Assembly: GCF_020463795.1 (NCBI RefSeq)
Contig: NZ_CP080025.1
Span: forward strand, 3,841,501-3,905,500
Length of the DNA: 64,000 bases
Source: Echinicola marina
Lineage (GTDB): Bacteria; Bacteroidota; Bacteroidia; Cytophagales; Cyclobacteriaceae
Reading direction: 5' to 3'
Shown: positions 26,147 to 35,862 of the stretch, piece by piece
Layout: each line of letters begins with the position of its first letter
How positions within the stretch are numbered: position 1 is the first letter of the stretch
Notes under the pieces: generated by a model
The model's database searches: none
What the model was told of the DNA's origin: nothing
The model's input: the letters and a program-made list of their open reading frames with translations, nothing else
Program-made: the position numbers and the translations under genes

Positions 26147-26770
26147 AGTATGATTTGATTAAGGATTTGATGTTGAAATGATTAACGTAATTTTCTATCA
26201 TTTGGGTGCAAAGGCCTCTAATTCCGTAGGCTTAAGTGTATTTAGGGCCTCCTCTCCCTATGATTGTCTTGATATCACTCTACTTGATGTGCTTTTTGTT
26301 GATGGAGCAGGCTGTTCATTTCTTTTAAATGGTCAAATATTATCGAATAATTCGAATTAAATTCACTTACACTGGGTTTGTTTAGTGCTTTTGGTCTAAA
26401 TTTGAATGGTGAGTTTAGGGAGGTCAGACGAAATTTGTCGATTCCAACTTGGAGAGACCAAAGGCATAAGGTGTAGTAATAGCTAAAAAATCATTTTTGA
26501 TGGATCACCAGTAGATAGGCCCATATAATGATTTCAAAGCGGTTGGCAATTCCAGGGAAATTGCCTTTAGGCCAATGTTGTGATTTAATGGCTAATAAGG
26601 GGTAGAACGAGCTGAGTTGAGGTCCTACGTTTAGCTTTCGACTCTAGCTGGTGCTTAGACAGGTCCGCTAAGGCTGATATCTATACACTGATACCTTAAA
26701 AACGATTTCCCTCTTGGCAATTCCCAAATTAACCTGAAAAAGATAATTTATTATATTTTATTAAGATCAA
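26147..26770. other. Non-coding region between the dehydrogenase and fucosidase genes
   Basis: No supported reading frame. It contains weak inverted repeats (GCTTTTGGTCT near 26388 with AGAGACCAAAGGC near 26453, and a small hairpin GGCAATTCC/GGAAATTGCC near 26546) and a LacI-like motif at 26698. No RNA family was recognised. Confidence 0.35.
26698..26709. promoter_or_regulatory. LacI-type half-symmetric motif upstream of GH29
   Basis: AAAACGATTTCC lies about 60 bp before the fucosidase start. It differs from the AAAACGGTTTC core of the stronger palindrome upstream of the GH115 gene by one base. Regulatory function is a guess from similarity. Confidence 0.3.
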
Positions 26771-28969
26771 ATGAGTTTATCTATTAAGAATCAGCAGGGC
26801 ATATTGGCTGCAATGGCAGTTTTTATATTGGGCCTGTTTGGATGTCAAGAACAAAAAGAGCAAGGAGCCACAAAGGATAATGCTTCCATGAATTTTGATC
26901 CTACGGAGCTTGAAACAGATCCTTTGGTATTGGAAAAGCTGGAGCAATGGCAGGATCAAAAGTTTGGTTTTTTTGTGCATTGGGGGATTTACAGCCAATG
27001 GGGAGCGGTAGCTTCTTGGCCTTTAATCAAGAATTTTGAAGGCACTAGGGAGATTGGGCCAGCCTTTGCTGAGCGAGATCGGGATTTTGACAGGTATTTT
27101 AAGGATTATTACAGGCTTAATGAGACCTTTAATCCTGAGCAATTCGATCCTGAGCAATGGGCCAACGCGGCCAGTTCAGCAGGGATGAAATACTTTGTGA
27201 TGGTGACCAAGCACCATGACGGCTTTTGTCTGTTTGATACCCAGCAAACGGATTTTAGCACTACTGGGGCAGCTTGTCCTTTCCATTCCAATGAAAATGC
27301 CAATGTTACCAAAGTTTTGTTTGAGGCATTCAGGGACAAGGGAATCAGTGTAGGAACCTATTTTTCCAAACCAGATTGGCATAATGAAAATTACTGGTCA
27401 CCAGATTTCCCGGTTACCGACCACAGTGTGAATTATGACCCCAGGGAATATCCGGAAAAGTGGAAGCGCTTTAAGGATTATACTTATAAGCAGATAGAAG
27501 AGTTAATGACAGGATATGGGCCCATTGATATTTTGTGGCTGGATGGGGCACAGGTGCTGCCTGTGGCCAATCAGGATATAGATATGGATAGGATAGCCAG
27601 TATGACCAGAAAGCACCAACCAGGCCTGATCGTGGTTGACCGACTTGCAGGAGGCAGGCATGAAAACTATATGTCCCCTGAAGGAAGGCACCATCTTCCT
27701 GAGAAACCTCTTCCAAAGCCTTGGGAATTATGTATGTCTTTGGGAGAAGGATGGTCCCATAGGATCAATGATGTCTTTAAACCTTCTAAAGAGATCATTG
27801 ATGTACTGATTGAGGTGGTAGCCAAAGGAGGAAATTTGCTTTTGGATGTCGGCCCACCTGCCAGTGGGGAGATCCCTGAGGCTGCGAGGGCAAGTATGAA
27901 GGAAATAGGGGAATGGTTGGATATTAATGGAGAGGGAATCTATAAAACGAGAAGTTTTGACTATTTCAGTGAAAATGAACAGGTTTATTATACCAGAAGC
28001 AAAGATGGCAAGACCGTTTATGCCCTATGTTTATCTTGGCCGGAAGAAGCCTTGGAATTGACCAAAGTGATACCTGCAAAGGAGGCGAGTATACAATTGT
28101 TGGGCTCGGACAAGGCCCTGAACTGGCATTTTGATGATGGGGTGTTAAGGATAGCAACCCCGGCAAGTATAAAAAACGCTTTGCCGCATGCTTCCCATCA
28201 AGCCTATGTTTTTAAGATTGAAGGAAAAGCTTCTGCTTCACTGGAAGAAGTACACGTAAAAAGTATCCATACAGACCATGAGGACATCTATTTATTCAGT
28301 GATACTTATACCTTTCAACTGGAAAACAGCACCCCTGGAGCGACCATTTATTATACATTGGATGGCTCCATGCCTGATGAAAGTTCTTCAGTGTATGAGC
28401 ATGAGATCAGCATTGATGAGACTAAGCTCATCAAAACATTGGCCAAGAAAAAGGGCTATGCAGACAGTCCGGTGGGTACTCAGTTGGTGACCAAGGTGAA
28501 GAAAAATGCAGGGCTTACACTCAAAGAACCATGGGATAATGAGCACAGGGGCTTGACAGCAGAAAGTCTTATGGATTATGATAGAGGGGGGCTTGACCAT
28601 CGTTCTGGTGAATGGTTGGGATTTGAAGGCCGCGATTTTGATGTGACGATAGATTTAGGTGAGGAAGTGGCGCTTGAAAGGATTTCTGTGGGTTTTTTGA
28701 AGAATGTATATGAATCGATTTTTGTACCTGATTCAGTCAATTTCCATTTATCGAAGGATGGTAAAGATTTTAAATTGGGGGGAACCGTGAAGTATAATAT
28801 CTCTCCCTTTGCCATGGAGATTTATAAGAAAGATTATGTACTGGACAGCATGTCGGAAGCCGCAAGGTATATCAGGATCGACGCTGCGAATATTGGGGTT
28901 TGTCCGCATCCGCATTTTAATTCCGGAGGAAAGGCATGGTTATATGTGGATGAGGTAATTGTAGAATAA
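26771..28969 (+). CDS. GH29 alpha-L-fucosidase lipoprotein with C-terminal carbohydrate-binding domains
   Basis: 732 residues with lipobox LFGC (Cys25). The GH29 catalytic barrel is shown by KFGFFVHWGIYSQWG, YFVMVTKHHDGFCLFD, the nucleophile region GPIDILWLDGAQ (Asp258), PWELCMSLGEGWSHR and GGNLLLDVGPPASGEIP. After the barrel, about residues 500-575 form a chitobiase/FN3-like segment (GATIYYTLDGSMPDESS) and about 600-732 an F5/8 type C-like domain (DVTIDLGEEVALERISVGF, ARYIRIDAANIG). It would release fucose from glycans at the cell surface or in the periplasm. It is convergent with a sulfatase and shares a terminator with it, which fits sulfated fucose-containing algal glycans; that substrate is inference. 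Confidence 0.93.
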   Translation: MSLSIKNQQGILAAMAVFILGLFGCQEQKEQGATKDNASMNFDPTELETDPLVLEKLEQWQDQKFGFFVHWGIYSQWGAVASWPLIKNFEGTREIGPAFAERDRDFDRYFKDYYRLNETFNPEQFDPEQWANAASSAGMKYFVMVTKHHDGFCLFDTQQTDFSTTGAACPFHSNENANVTKVLFEAFRDKGISVGTYFSKPDWHNENYWSPDFPVTDHSVNYDPREYPEKWKRFKDYTYKQIEELMTGYGPIDILWLDGAQVLPVANQDIDMDRIASMTRKHQPGLIVVDRLAGGRHENYMSPEGRHHLPEKPLPKPWELCMSLGEGWSHRINDVFKPSKEIIDVLIEVVAKGGNLLLDVGPPASGEIPEAARASMKEIGEWLDINGEGIYKTRSFDYFSENEQVYYTRSKDGKTVYALCLSWPEEALELTKVIPAKEASIQLLGSDKALNWHFDDGVLRIATPASIKNALPHASHQAYVFKIEGKASASLEEVHVKSIHTDHEDIYLFSDTYTFQLENSTPGATIYYTLDGSMPDESSSVYEHEISIDETKLIKTLAKKKGYADSPVGTQLVTKVKKNAGLTLKEPWDNEHRGLTAESLMDYDRGGLDHRSGEWLGFEGRDFDVTIDLGEEVALERISVGFLKNVYESIFVPDSVNFHLSKDGKDFKLGGTVKYNISPFAMEIYKKDYVLDSMSEAARYIRIDAANIGVCPHPHFNSGGKAWLYVDEVIVE

Positions 28970-29003
28970 GGAAGGATAATACTTCCTCACTGGAATAAAT
29001 AAA

Positions 29004-29036
29004 AGCGCCCGATACCTTGATGTCGGGCGTTTTTAT
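29004..29036. terminator. Bidirectional terminator between GH29 and sulfatase
   Basis: CGCCCGA (29006-29012) pairs with TCGGGCG (29023-29029). An A-run precedes and a T-run follows, so the structure reads as an intrinsic terminator on both strands between two convergent genes. Confidence 0.85.
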
Positions 29037-29064
29037 TCTGGTTATTGAAATGAAATATAATAGC

Positions 29065-30405
29065 TCAGGAGATGTCTTCTTCAGCCGCTTTTATCATGCT
29101 TGTCAGCTTTTTGACCATATCAGGGTATTTATCTGCCACATTGCTTTCTTCAGAAATATCCTCATCCAGATTATAAAGGGATACTGTGAAAGTGCCATTA
29201 TCTTGCTGATTCCAGCCAATGGATTTTTCTATATGTAACTTCCATTTTCCAAGCCTGACAGCTTCCACTTTTCCATTCCTTGCAAAGTAATATAGAGGAC
29301 GTTCCGGAAGTGTAGTTTTATTAGGTTTATACAGGTGTTTGCTGATGTCCATTCCATCCATTTTCAAGTCTTCGGGGATTTTGGCCCCAGCAATATGGGC
29401 GAGGGTAGGAAAGAGGTCCATGGTGCTTACAAACTGATGGCTTTCGATACCTGCGGGGATCGCTGCTGGCCAGGATATGATTCCTGGTACACGTTGACCG
29501 CCTTCCCATGTTTGGGCTTTTTTGCCTCTTAGGGGTTTGGCAGAACCTACTTGTGGACCATTATCGGACGTGAAAATAATGATGGTGTTATCATAAATAC
29601 CTTCTTCTTTTAAGGTTTTAACGATTTCTCCCATGCTCCAATCCAATTCCATGATCACATCTGCATATATCCCTTTACCGCTTTTTCCCTCAAATTCTGG
29701 TGAGGCATATAATGGCTTATGCGGCATATTATGAGCCAGGTAAATAAAGAAAGGCTTTTCTCCGCGACCCTGTATTTGTCGAATAGTTTCCTCAGTATAT
29801 CTTTTGGTCAGGTAGTGCTGGTCAGGACCTTCTTCTATCAATTCAGTATTTCTGTAAAAAGGAAGTGGGGGAGATTGGAAATCATTATTTTTATAATAGT
29901 ATCCATCCATATCATTGGAATAGGGCACGCCATAAAATTCATCAAAGCCTTGGTTATTGGGCATATACACTTCTTTGTGTCCCAAGTGCCATTTGCCAAT
30001 GCAGGAAGTGGTGTAACCACTGGCTTTGAGCATTTCAGCCATGGTATATTCTTCAGGGGCTAATCCTCCTTCAGAATAAGGAAATAGGACTGCTTCGTGG
30101 AGATCACTTCTTTTGGGATAGCGACCAGTCAATAGTCCAGCCCTGGAGGGGGTACATACCGTAGCAGGTACATAAAAATCGGTGAATCTGATGCCATTGG
30201 CAGCTAATTCATCAAAGTTGGGCGTTTCATAGCCTTCAGCGCCGTAACTGCCCACATCTGCATAGCCTTGGTCATCGGTGAAAAAGATGATGATATTAGG
30301 GGGAGTAGTAGCTGCATTTGTGTCCTGATGAATGCCTGCTGTAAAGAGGAAAGTAGTGAAAACAACTAAAATGTAATTGAAGAGATTTTTCTTATTCATA
30401 ATCAT
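29065..30405 (-). CDS. Secreted type I sulfatase (arylsulfatase family)
   Basis: 446 residues with a signal peptide ending near TNAA. NIIIFFTDDQGYADVG carries the metal-binding Asp pair. CTPSRAGLLTGR holds the C-x-P-S-R signature, with Cys84 as the residue converted to formylglycine. GKWHLGH and FTSDNGPQVGSAKPLRGKK are further sulfatase blocks. Sulfatases of this type remove sulfate esters from glycans and need a formylglycine-generating or anaerobic maturase enzyme, which is not in this window. The gene points towards the GH29 fucosidase; co-function on sulfated fucan-like material is plausible. An internal ATG two codons in gives an equally good signal peptide. Confidence 0.93.
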   Translation of the reverse strand: MIMNKKNLFNYILVVFTTFLFTAGIHQDTNAATTPPNIIIFFTDDQGYADVGSYGAEGYETPNFDELAANGIRFTDFYVPATVCTPSRAGLLTGRYPKRSDLHEAVLFPYSEGGLAPEEYTMAEMLKASGYTTSCIGKWHLGHKEVYMPNNQGFDEFYGVPYSNDMDGYYYKNNDFQSPPLPFYRNTELIEEGPDQHYLTKRYTEETIRQIQGRGEKPFFIYLAHNMPHKPLYASPEFEGKSGKGIYADVIMELDWSMGEIVKTLKEEGIYDNTIIIFTSDNGPQVGSAKPLRGKKAQTWEGGQRVPGIISWPAAIPAGIESHQFVSTMDLFPTLAHIAGAKIPEDLKMDGMDISKHLYKPNKTTLPERPLYYFARNGKVEAVRLGKWKLHIEKSIGWNQQDNGTFTVSLYNLDEDISEESNVADKYPDMVKKLTSMIKAAEEDIS

Positions 30406-30814
30406 ATAATTTTAGATAGCTGATACCCATATGCAGCCAGTTTTCTGCTCCGGTTGATTGTCTTTGGCATTGGTCGGTATATGGGCATAAAAGAAAATGA
30501 TCAAATTAGCTGTATAGGTTAAGTATAAAATGAAAAAAATAAACTTGTTGAAGGTAAATTTATTTCAGATAGCAATGTTATGCTAAATTTTGTATTAATT
30601 ACTTTTATTAAATGATAAATTTTGAATATATTACAAAGCAAGGAGAATAAACTATTAAAGTTCGTTATTGATGATTGAATATTTGTTTAATTAAAATATT
30701 TTTGGGTTTATGATTGTAGAGAATTGTTAAAGAAAGCATAATATATGTTTTTCAATTTTTCTTGATAATTCTTAGACTTTTGTAAACGTTTTCTAAAAGT
30801 TAGATACTTAGGAT
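30406..30814. other. Non-coding region between sulfatase and ECF sigma 2
   Basis: Very AT-rich with no gene. It must contain divergent promoters for the sulfatase (minus strand) and the sigma gene. A palindromic motif at 30781 is listed separately. Confidence 0.4.
30781..30794. promoter_or_regulatory. LacI-type palindromic motif just upstream of ECF sigma 2
   Basis: TGTAAACGTTTTCT has the perfect 8-bp core AAACGTTT and lies 21 bp before the sigma start, within the longer imperfect palindrome from CTTTTG to TAAAAG. It resembles LacI-family operators. A repressor here would block the sigma switch of this locus. Confidence 0.4.
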
Positions 30815-31399
30815 ATGTCCCAAATTTACGAAAAGGAACTCAGCGAAGATTGTTATGAAATAGCAGCAATGAAAGAAGGCTCTTGGGAGGCTTTTGAGCA
30901 CCTATACAATAAATATTGGGAGAAGCTTTTCAAATTGAGTGTTAGGGTAACAGGGGATGAGGAGCTGAGCAAGGACTTTGTACAGGAGATATTTTTGGAC
31001 TTATGGAACAGAAGACAGTCTTTATCCATCAAGAATCCATATGCTTATCTTTATCAAGCAACGAAATACCGTTTTGTAGAACATATCAGGAGACAAGATT
31101 TACAGAAAAAGTTCATAGCACATTTTAATGAAGTCCTTCACTTAAGCAATGATGTAGAAGAAAAGATTTATTTTGAAGAGCTTCATCATCAAATTGATAG
31201 TCGGCTGGTTGAACTGCCCTCCAGGTGTAGGGAAATTTTTACTTTGAGCAGGTACCAGCATTTGTCCAATCAGGAAATCGCCAATAGGTTGGGGATTTCA
31301 AAGAGTACCGTTGAAAACCAATTAAATAAGGCATTAAACCATTTAAGAAAATCAGCCGATTTGGGTGTGGCCATGATGTTTATTTTGGGTATTTTGTGA
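30815..31399 (+). CDS. ECF-type RNA polymerase sigma factor (locus 3)
   Basis: 194 residues. Region 2 lies around residues 25-65 (WEAFEHLYNKYWEKLFKLSVR, LSKDFVQEIFLDLWNRRQSL), and region 4 around 125-180 (LPSRCREIFTLSRYQHLSNQEIANRLGIS, STVENQLNKALNHLR). It belongs to the group that works with FecR and STN-type SusC receptors in Bacteroidota. fecR follows after 116 bp. This sigma factor is more like the one at 44620 than the one at 14809, since both share the DIVQEI/DFVQEI and NRRxSLxIK patterns. Confidence 0.93.
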   Translation: MSQIYEKELSEDCYEIAAMKEGSWEAFEHLYNKYWEKLFKLSVRVTGDEELSKDFVQEIFLDLWNRRQSLSIKNPYAYLYQATKYRFVEHIRRQDLQKKFIAHFNEVLHLSNDVEEKIYFEELHHQIDSRLVELPSRCREIFTLSRYQHLSNQEIANRLGISKSTVENQLNKALNHLRKSADLGVAMMFILGIL

Positions 31400-31515
31400 T
31401 TTTCAGTGTTAAGTATAGGTTTTGTTTGTTAACTAATTATTAAAATTCTGATTTTTTATATTTTTTCATAGGTGCAGCGCATCTCTTCTTCTACTATAGA
31501 TCAAATGACACGCGA

Positions 31516-32478
31516 ATGATGAGCGAAAGAGAATTTGATCAGCTTCTAAAAAAATACCTTGAGGGAAAGACATCCGAGGATGAAAATCAAATCATAGATA
31601 AATGGTTTGAACAGCTGAGTACATCTAAATATGACTTGGCAGAGGAAGATCTGGGAAATGTCAAGAGAGAGATTTTTAGTCGTATTCAGGAGCAAGCCAA
31701 GCCTGCCCATACAGATGTGCCGAAAGCCAGCTCCCATTCTATTGGTCTATGGAAGTATGCGGCTACGGTGACAGTTTTGTTACTGGCCGGGTATTGGATT
31801 TATTCTACTGTAGTAGATGATACTGAAAAAAACTGGGTGACTCAGCAAACCGCCACAGGAGAGGTCTTAGAACTTAGCCTACAAGATGGCAGTAAGGTCT
31901 TTTTGAATGCCCTTTCCAGTATATCTTACCCCAAACACTTTGGCAAATCAAGCAGAGAAGTAAAGGTGACTGGTGAAGTTTATTTTGAAGTGGCCAAGGA
32001 TGCCAAAAGGCCTTTTAAAGTTTATGCTGAGAAACTGAATACCAGTGTGCTGGGGACCTCCTTTAACGTAAATGCCTATAAGAATGAACTTCCTAGGGTC
32101 AGTGTGCTGGAAGGGAAGGTGCTGGTGGAAAGCATATCAAAAGGAGAAAAGGTGACCCTGCTTGCCCATCAAGAAGCACAGCTGGATGGAAATAATGCAT
32201 TGTCTAAGCATGCAGTGGATATGGACAGGGTATTGGCCTGGAGAAGGGGGATTTTTTATTTGAACAATATCTCATTGGAGGAAGTGGGGCGGATTATTGA
32301 GCGGAATTATGATGTTCGGATCATTTTTGAAGATCAGGCCACGGCCATGCAGACCGTATCAGGAAAATTCAAAAAGGACAGTTTGTCCAATCTTTTAAAT
32401 CAAATCCAGTTTATCAAAGACATTCATTGGGAAAAAACTTCCAATGGTACTATAAAAATAGCTTCCAACAAAAAATGA
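31516..32478 (+). CDS. FecR-family anti-sigma factor (locus 3)
   Basis: 320 residues with a membrane segment at about 76-95 (YAATVTVLLLAGYWIYS) between a cytoplasmic sigma-binding region and the periplasmic FecR domain (LSLQDGSKVFLNALSSISYP, GEVYFEVAKD, VLGTSFNVNAY). A C-terminal DUF4974-like domain follows (EEVGRIIERNYDVRIIF). Two adjacent ATGs (31516 and 31519) are possible starts. It should restrain the sigma factor encoded upstream until the STN domain of the next gene product signals. Confidence 0.93.
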   Translation: MMSEREFDQLLKKYLEGKTSEDENQIIDKWFEQLSTSKYDLAEEDLGNVKREIFSRIQEQAKPAHTDVPKASSHSIGLWKYAATVTVLLLAGYWIYSTVVDDTEKNWVTQQTATGEVLELSLQDGSKVFLNALSSISYPKHFGKSSREVKVTGEVYFEVAKDAKRPFKVYAEKLNTSVLGTSFNVNAYKNELPRVSVLEGKVLVESISKGEKVTLLAHQEAQLDGNNALSKHAVDMDRVLAWRRGIFYLNNISLEEVGRIIERNYDVRIIFEDQATAMQTVSGKFKKDSLSNLLNQIQFIKDIHWEKTSNGTIKIASNKK

Positions 32479-32529
32479 GATGCCTATGAATTAATACCAA
32501 ATCCAGAAGAATCCTGCGCTTAAAAAAAA

Positions 32530-32566
32530 GCGGTAAGCCAGGGGTCGAAAATTGGCTTACCACTGC
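32530..32566 (+). terminator. Hairpin between fecR and susC (locus 3)
   Basis: GGTAAGCCA (32532-32540) is the exact reverse complement of TGGCTTACC (32553-32561), preceded by an A-run. It is 53 bp after fecR and about 65 bp before susC. It matches in position the hairpins at 16681 and 46529. Confidence 0.6.
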
Positions 32567-32629
32567 TAACAAGCATTTTAAGTACCAGTAAATTAAACCT
32601 TAAAATTAACTTAATTAACCTTTGAATTT

Positions 32630-35600
32630 ATGTTTAATACTATTACAAAACAATTGCTGCGCAAGACAAAGCTGTTGTCCCTACTTTTGGGACTGCAGTT
32701 ATTGAGTATGCAGCTATCCTTGGCGAATGTCGTTCAAGGCCAAAATCCCAAAGAGATCAGTATAGAATTTGAGGCAAAAAATGCCAGTTTGGAATCGGTG
32801 TTCGAGCAAGTCGAGGCGATGACTGACTTTGTATTTCTCTATGATGAGCGTATCATAGAAAGTGATTTGAAATTTAGCTTGGCCAAGCGGCAAATTACTG
32901 TGGCGGAACTTTTGGATATCCTGGCCAAAACCCACCCTTTGAAGTTTCAGCAACTTAATAATAGCATTTCAGTGAAGCTTGAAGAGGGCAAAACTGCAGT
33001 TTTAGATAAGATATTGATTACCGGAACCATCCGTGATCAAGCAGGTCAGCCACTTCCGGGGGCGACAGTATTGGTTAAAGGAACCAATATAGGTACGGTA
33101 GCGGATTTGGATGGGAAATTCTCCTTAAAAGCGGATAATAATGCCATATTGATATTTAGCATGCTTGGTTTTAGTGACCAAGAGATATCGGTAAACAACC
33201 GCTCGACTATCAATATGGTGTTACAGGAAGAAAGTGCGTCTTTGGATGAGGTGGTTGTTTTTGGTTATAGTGCAGTAGAGAAGAAGCACGTAGCATCAGC
33301 TGTTTCTGATTTGGATATGGAAAGAGCGGTAAACCGTCCTCTTGGAAAATTGCAGGAAGTATTCAGTGGGACTATTCCAGGTGTGACGATGATGCAAGCT
33401 TCCAATATTCCTGGCGGTACACCGGGAAGTATCAATATTCGTGGTATTGCAACACTTCAAAGTGCTTCTCCATTGGTCATTGTGGATGGTATGGAGCAAA
33501 GCTTAACAGACCTTGATCCCAACCAAATCAAGAGCATCAGTGTGCTAAAAGATGCCGCTTCAGCCTCTATGTACGGTTCTAGGGGAGCCAATGGGGTAAT
33601 CATCATCGAAACCAAAAGAGGTACTACGGGTAAGTTCAAGGTAGATATGCACGCTTGGACGGCGGTCAATGATCCTATTATGATGCCTGACTTTGTGAAT
33701 TCAGCTGATTATATGAGGCTTAATAATGAAGCCAGAACGATTCAGGGCCAGAGCTTACTTTATACAGATGAAGATATCGCTTTGAGTGAGCAGGGTGAAT
33801 TGCCCAATACCAATTGGTTAGAAGAGATCATGGAGAGGAAGGCACATTCCTATAATGTTTCTTCCAATATCTCAGGAGGAGGTGGTGTAGGTACCTTCAA
33901 CTTAATGCTGGCATACTTAAAGGAGAATGGCTTGAATATCAATGAAGGAAGTGAAAGATTTTCTGCCCGTTTCAATACCAATATCAATATCAATGATAAG
34001 TTTGTGCTTTTGGCTGATTTTTATGCAAGAAGGTTACAAGTAGACAGACTTTATGCCAATACAAACGGTCATGGCCTATATACTGATGCTTGGAGAATGA
34101 ACCCTACCCAGGCAGTATTTTATGATTCTGATCTTCCAGAGCATTATGCCTTATATGATGACAGAAACCCTGTAGCCAGTATCCACCATGGAGGGCTCTA
34201 TAATAACTTGTATGACAGGAGCACCATTAACCTGAGACCAAAGTATCATATCAATGACAACTTGCACTTAAGCGGCAATGTATCCTATATGATCAATAAG
34301 TCTGCAAATAAATATAAAAGAGAGACTTTTAAATTCTACGATGAAGAAGGAAGGCCAACTACTACTTGGGCCAATGCCGTAGGTGCTTCCCAAGGAGTAA
34401 GTGTCAGCCAGTTTACTGCTAGGGGTAATATCAACTATGAGAGTAAGTTAAGAAAGGAAAAGGACAAAATTTATTTGATAGCCGGTTCTGAGATCATGAA
34501 CCATGTCTATACGGACTATAGGGAGATTGCCAAGGCTTCTTTTTATACCAAAGTGAACTATTCTTTTGATGAGCGTTACTTATTGGAAGTGACAGCAAGA
34601 AGGGATGGTAGTTCCAAGTTTGCTCCTGGCTATCGTTGGGGATTCTTCCCTTCAGCAGCAGTTGCCTGGAACATGCACAATGAAAGCTTCTTTAGAGATC
34701 TTAATGAAAGAGGTATTGTCAATAATATCAAGTTGAGGATGTCCTATGGTAAAGTAGGGAACGAAAACGTGGACCCTTATTTATGGCAGGAAGATGTAAA
34801 TACCTGGGGATGGACCATGAGGGTACCTAATCCTAGCTTTACTTGGGAAAACCAAACACAAAGCAATATTGGCCTAGATGTAAGCTTATTGAAGAACAGG
34901 CTGATGTTTACAGGAGAGCTTTACAATAAGCTCTCTACAGACCTTGTGTATGGGAATTTTCCAGTACCACCTCTTACTGGATCCTATTATTTAGAAACTT
35001 CTGTAAATATCGGTGAAGTGGAAAACAAGGGTTGGGAAGTATCAGCCAATTGGAGTGATAAAGTAGGGGATTTTGAGTACAGCATTGGTGGTATGTTGTT
35101 TGACAATAAAAACAAAATCCTCAAAGCGGGCTATAATGAATCGGATACTTTGGTCTTTAAAGGAGATATAGATAAAATCTGGTATAATGGAAGTTCCATC
35201 AATAATTATTATGGTTATGAAAGTGATGGTTATTTTCAAACAGAAGAAGAGATAAATTCCACAGAAGCCAAGCTACCTAACACCCTTCCAGGTGATATCC
35301 GCTATATAGATCAAAACAATGACGGTATCATCAATGAGAACGATAGGGTATATCTAGGTGATCCTTTTCCTCATATGAACTATTCGGTAAATATGAATTT
35401 AAGGTTTAAGAACTGGGATTTCAGTTTCTTGGGCCAAGGAGTTGGCAAAAGACTGGGAAGGGTAAATGGTCTTGAGGGATATCCAGTCATCATGGACGGG
35501 AATACCAATGCTCTTGGAACCCCAAGACAATATTATATGGATAATAGATGGACACCAGAAACCCCTAACAGTAGATTTCCTAGAGTATGGACAGGGACAA

Positions 35601-35848
35601 GTCCAAATGCCAATTTAAGTGATATATGGTTAAGTGATGCTTCTTATTTCAGAATCAAGACCTTGCAATTGGGCTATACGATTCCAAAACCAATCAAAGG
35701 TGTACAAAACTTACGCATGTACATCAATGCACAAGATGCATTCACTTTTACCAACTGGGAAGGATTGGAGCCTGAAGACAATGGAGGAAATGGAAGCTAT
35801 CCAAGAATGGCTACATATAGTCTTGGCGTGAAATTCACCATACTTTAA
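32630..35848 (+). CDS. SusC-like TonB-dependent receptor with STN domain (locus 3)
   Basis: 1072 residues: signal peptide (LLGLQLLSMQLSLANVVQG), STN domain at about 48-118 (ASLESVFEQVEAMTDFVFLYD, TVAELLDIL), carboxypeptidase-like domain at about 130-205 (ITGTIRDQAGQPLPGATVLV), plug with LKDAASASMYGSRGANGV near residue 305, and a beta barrel to the end. It is the transport and sensing component for the ligand of this locus. susD follows 14 bp later. Downstream genes are a glycerophosphodiester phosphodiesterase and an EEP-fold enzyme, so the ligand may be a glycerophosphodiester or phospho-inositol-like compound; this rests on context. Confidence 0.95.
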   Translation: MFNTITKQLLRKTKLLSLLLGLQLLSMQLSLANVVQGQNPKEISIEFEAKNASLESVFEQVEAMTDFVFLYDERIIESDLKFSLAKRQITVAELLDILAKTHPLKFQQLNNSISVKLEEGKTAVLDKILITGTIRDQAGQPLPGATVLVKGTNIGTVADLDGKFSLKADNNAILIFSMLGFSDQEISVNNRSTINMVLQEESASLDEVVVFGYSAVEKKHVASAVSDLDMERAVNRPLGKLQEVFSGTIPGVTMMQASNIPGGTPGSINIRGIATLQSASPLVIVDGMEQSLTDLDPNQIKSISVLKDAASASMYGSRGANGVIIIETKRGTTGKFKVDMHAWTAVNDPIMMPDFVNSADYMRLNNEARTIQGQSLLYTDEDIALSEQGELPNTNWLEEIMERKAHSYNVSSNISGGGGVGTFNLMLAYLKENGLNINEGSERFSARFNTNININDKFVLLADFYARRLQVDRLYANTNGHGLYTDAWRMNPTQAVFYDSDLPEHYALYDDRNPVASIHHGGLYNNLYDRSTINLRPKYHINDNLHLSGNVSYMINKSANKYKRETFKFYDEEGRPTTTWANAVGASQGVSVSQFTARGNINYESKLRKEKDKIYLIAGSEIMNHVYTDYREIAKASFYTKVNYSFDERYLLEVTARRDGSSKFAPGYRWGFFPSAAVAWNMHNESFFRDLNERGIVNNIKLRMSYGKVGNENVDPYLWQEDVNTWGWTMRVPNPSFTWENQTQSNIGLDVSLLKNRLMFTGELYNKLSTDLVYGNFPVPPLTGSYYLETSVNIGEVENKGWEVSANWSDKVGDFEYSIGGMLFDNKNKILKAGYNESDTLVFKGDIDKIWYNGSSINNYYGYESDGYFQTEEEINSTEAKLPNTLPGDIRYIDQNNDGIINENDRVYLGDPFPHMNYSVNMNLRFKNWDFSFLGQGVGKRLGRVNGLEGYPVIMDGNTNALGTPRQYYMDNRWTPETPNSRFPRVWTGTSPNANLSDIWLSDASYFRIKTLQLGYTIPKPIKGVQNLRMYINAQDAFTFTNWEGLEPEDNGGNGSYPRMATYSLGVKFTIL

Positions 35849-35862
35849 ATCAATAGTGAGCA

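Noticed and set aside
26178-26360. 60-codon frame upstream of the fucosidase gene
   Set aside because: No recognisable motif, start signal or neighbour relation; likely chance in non-coding DNA.
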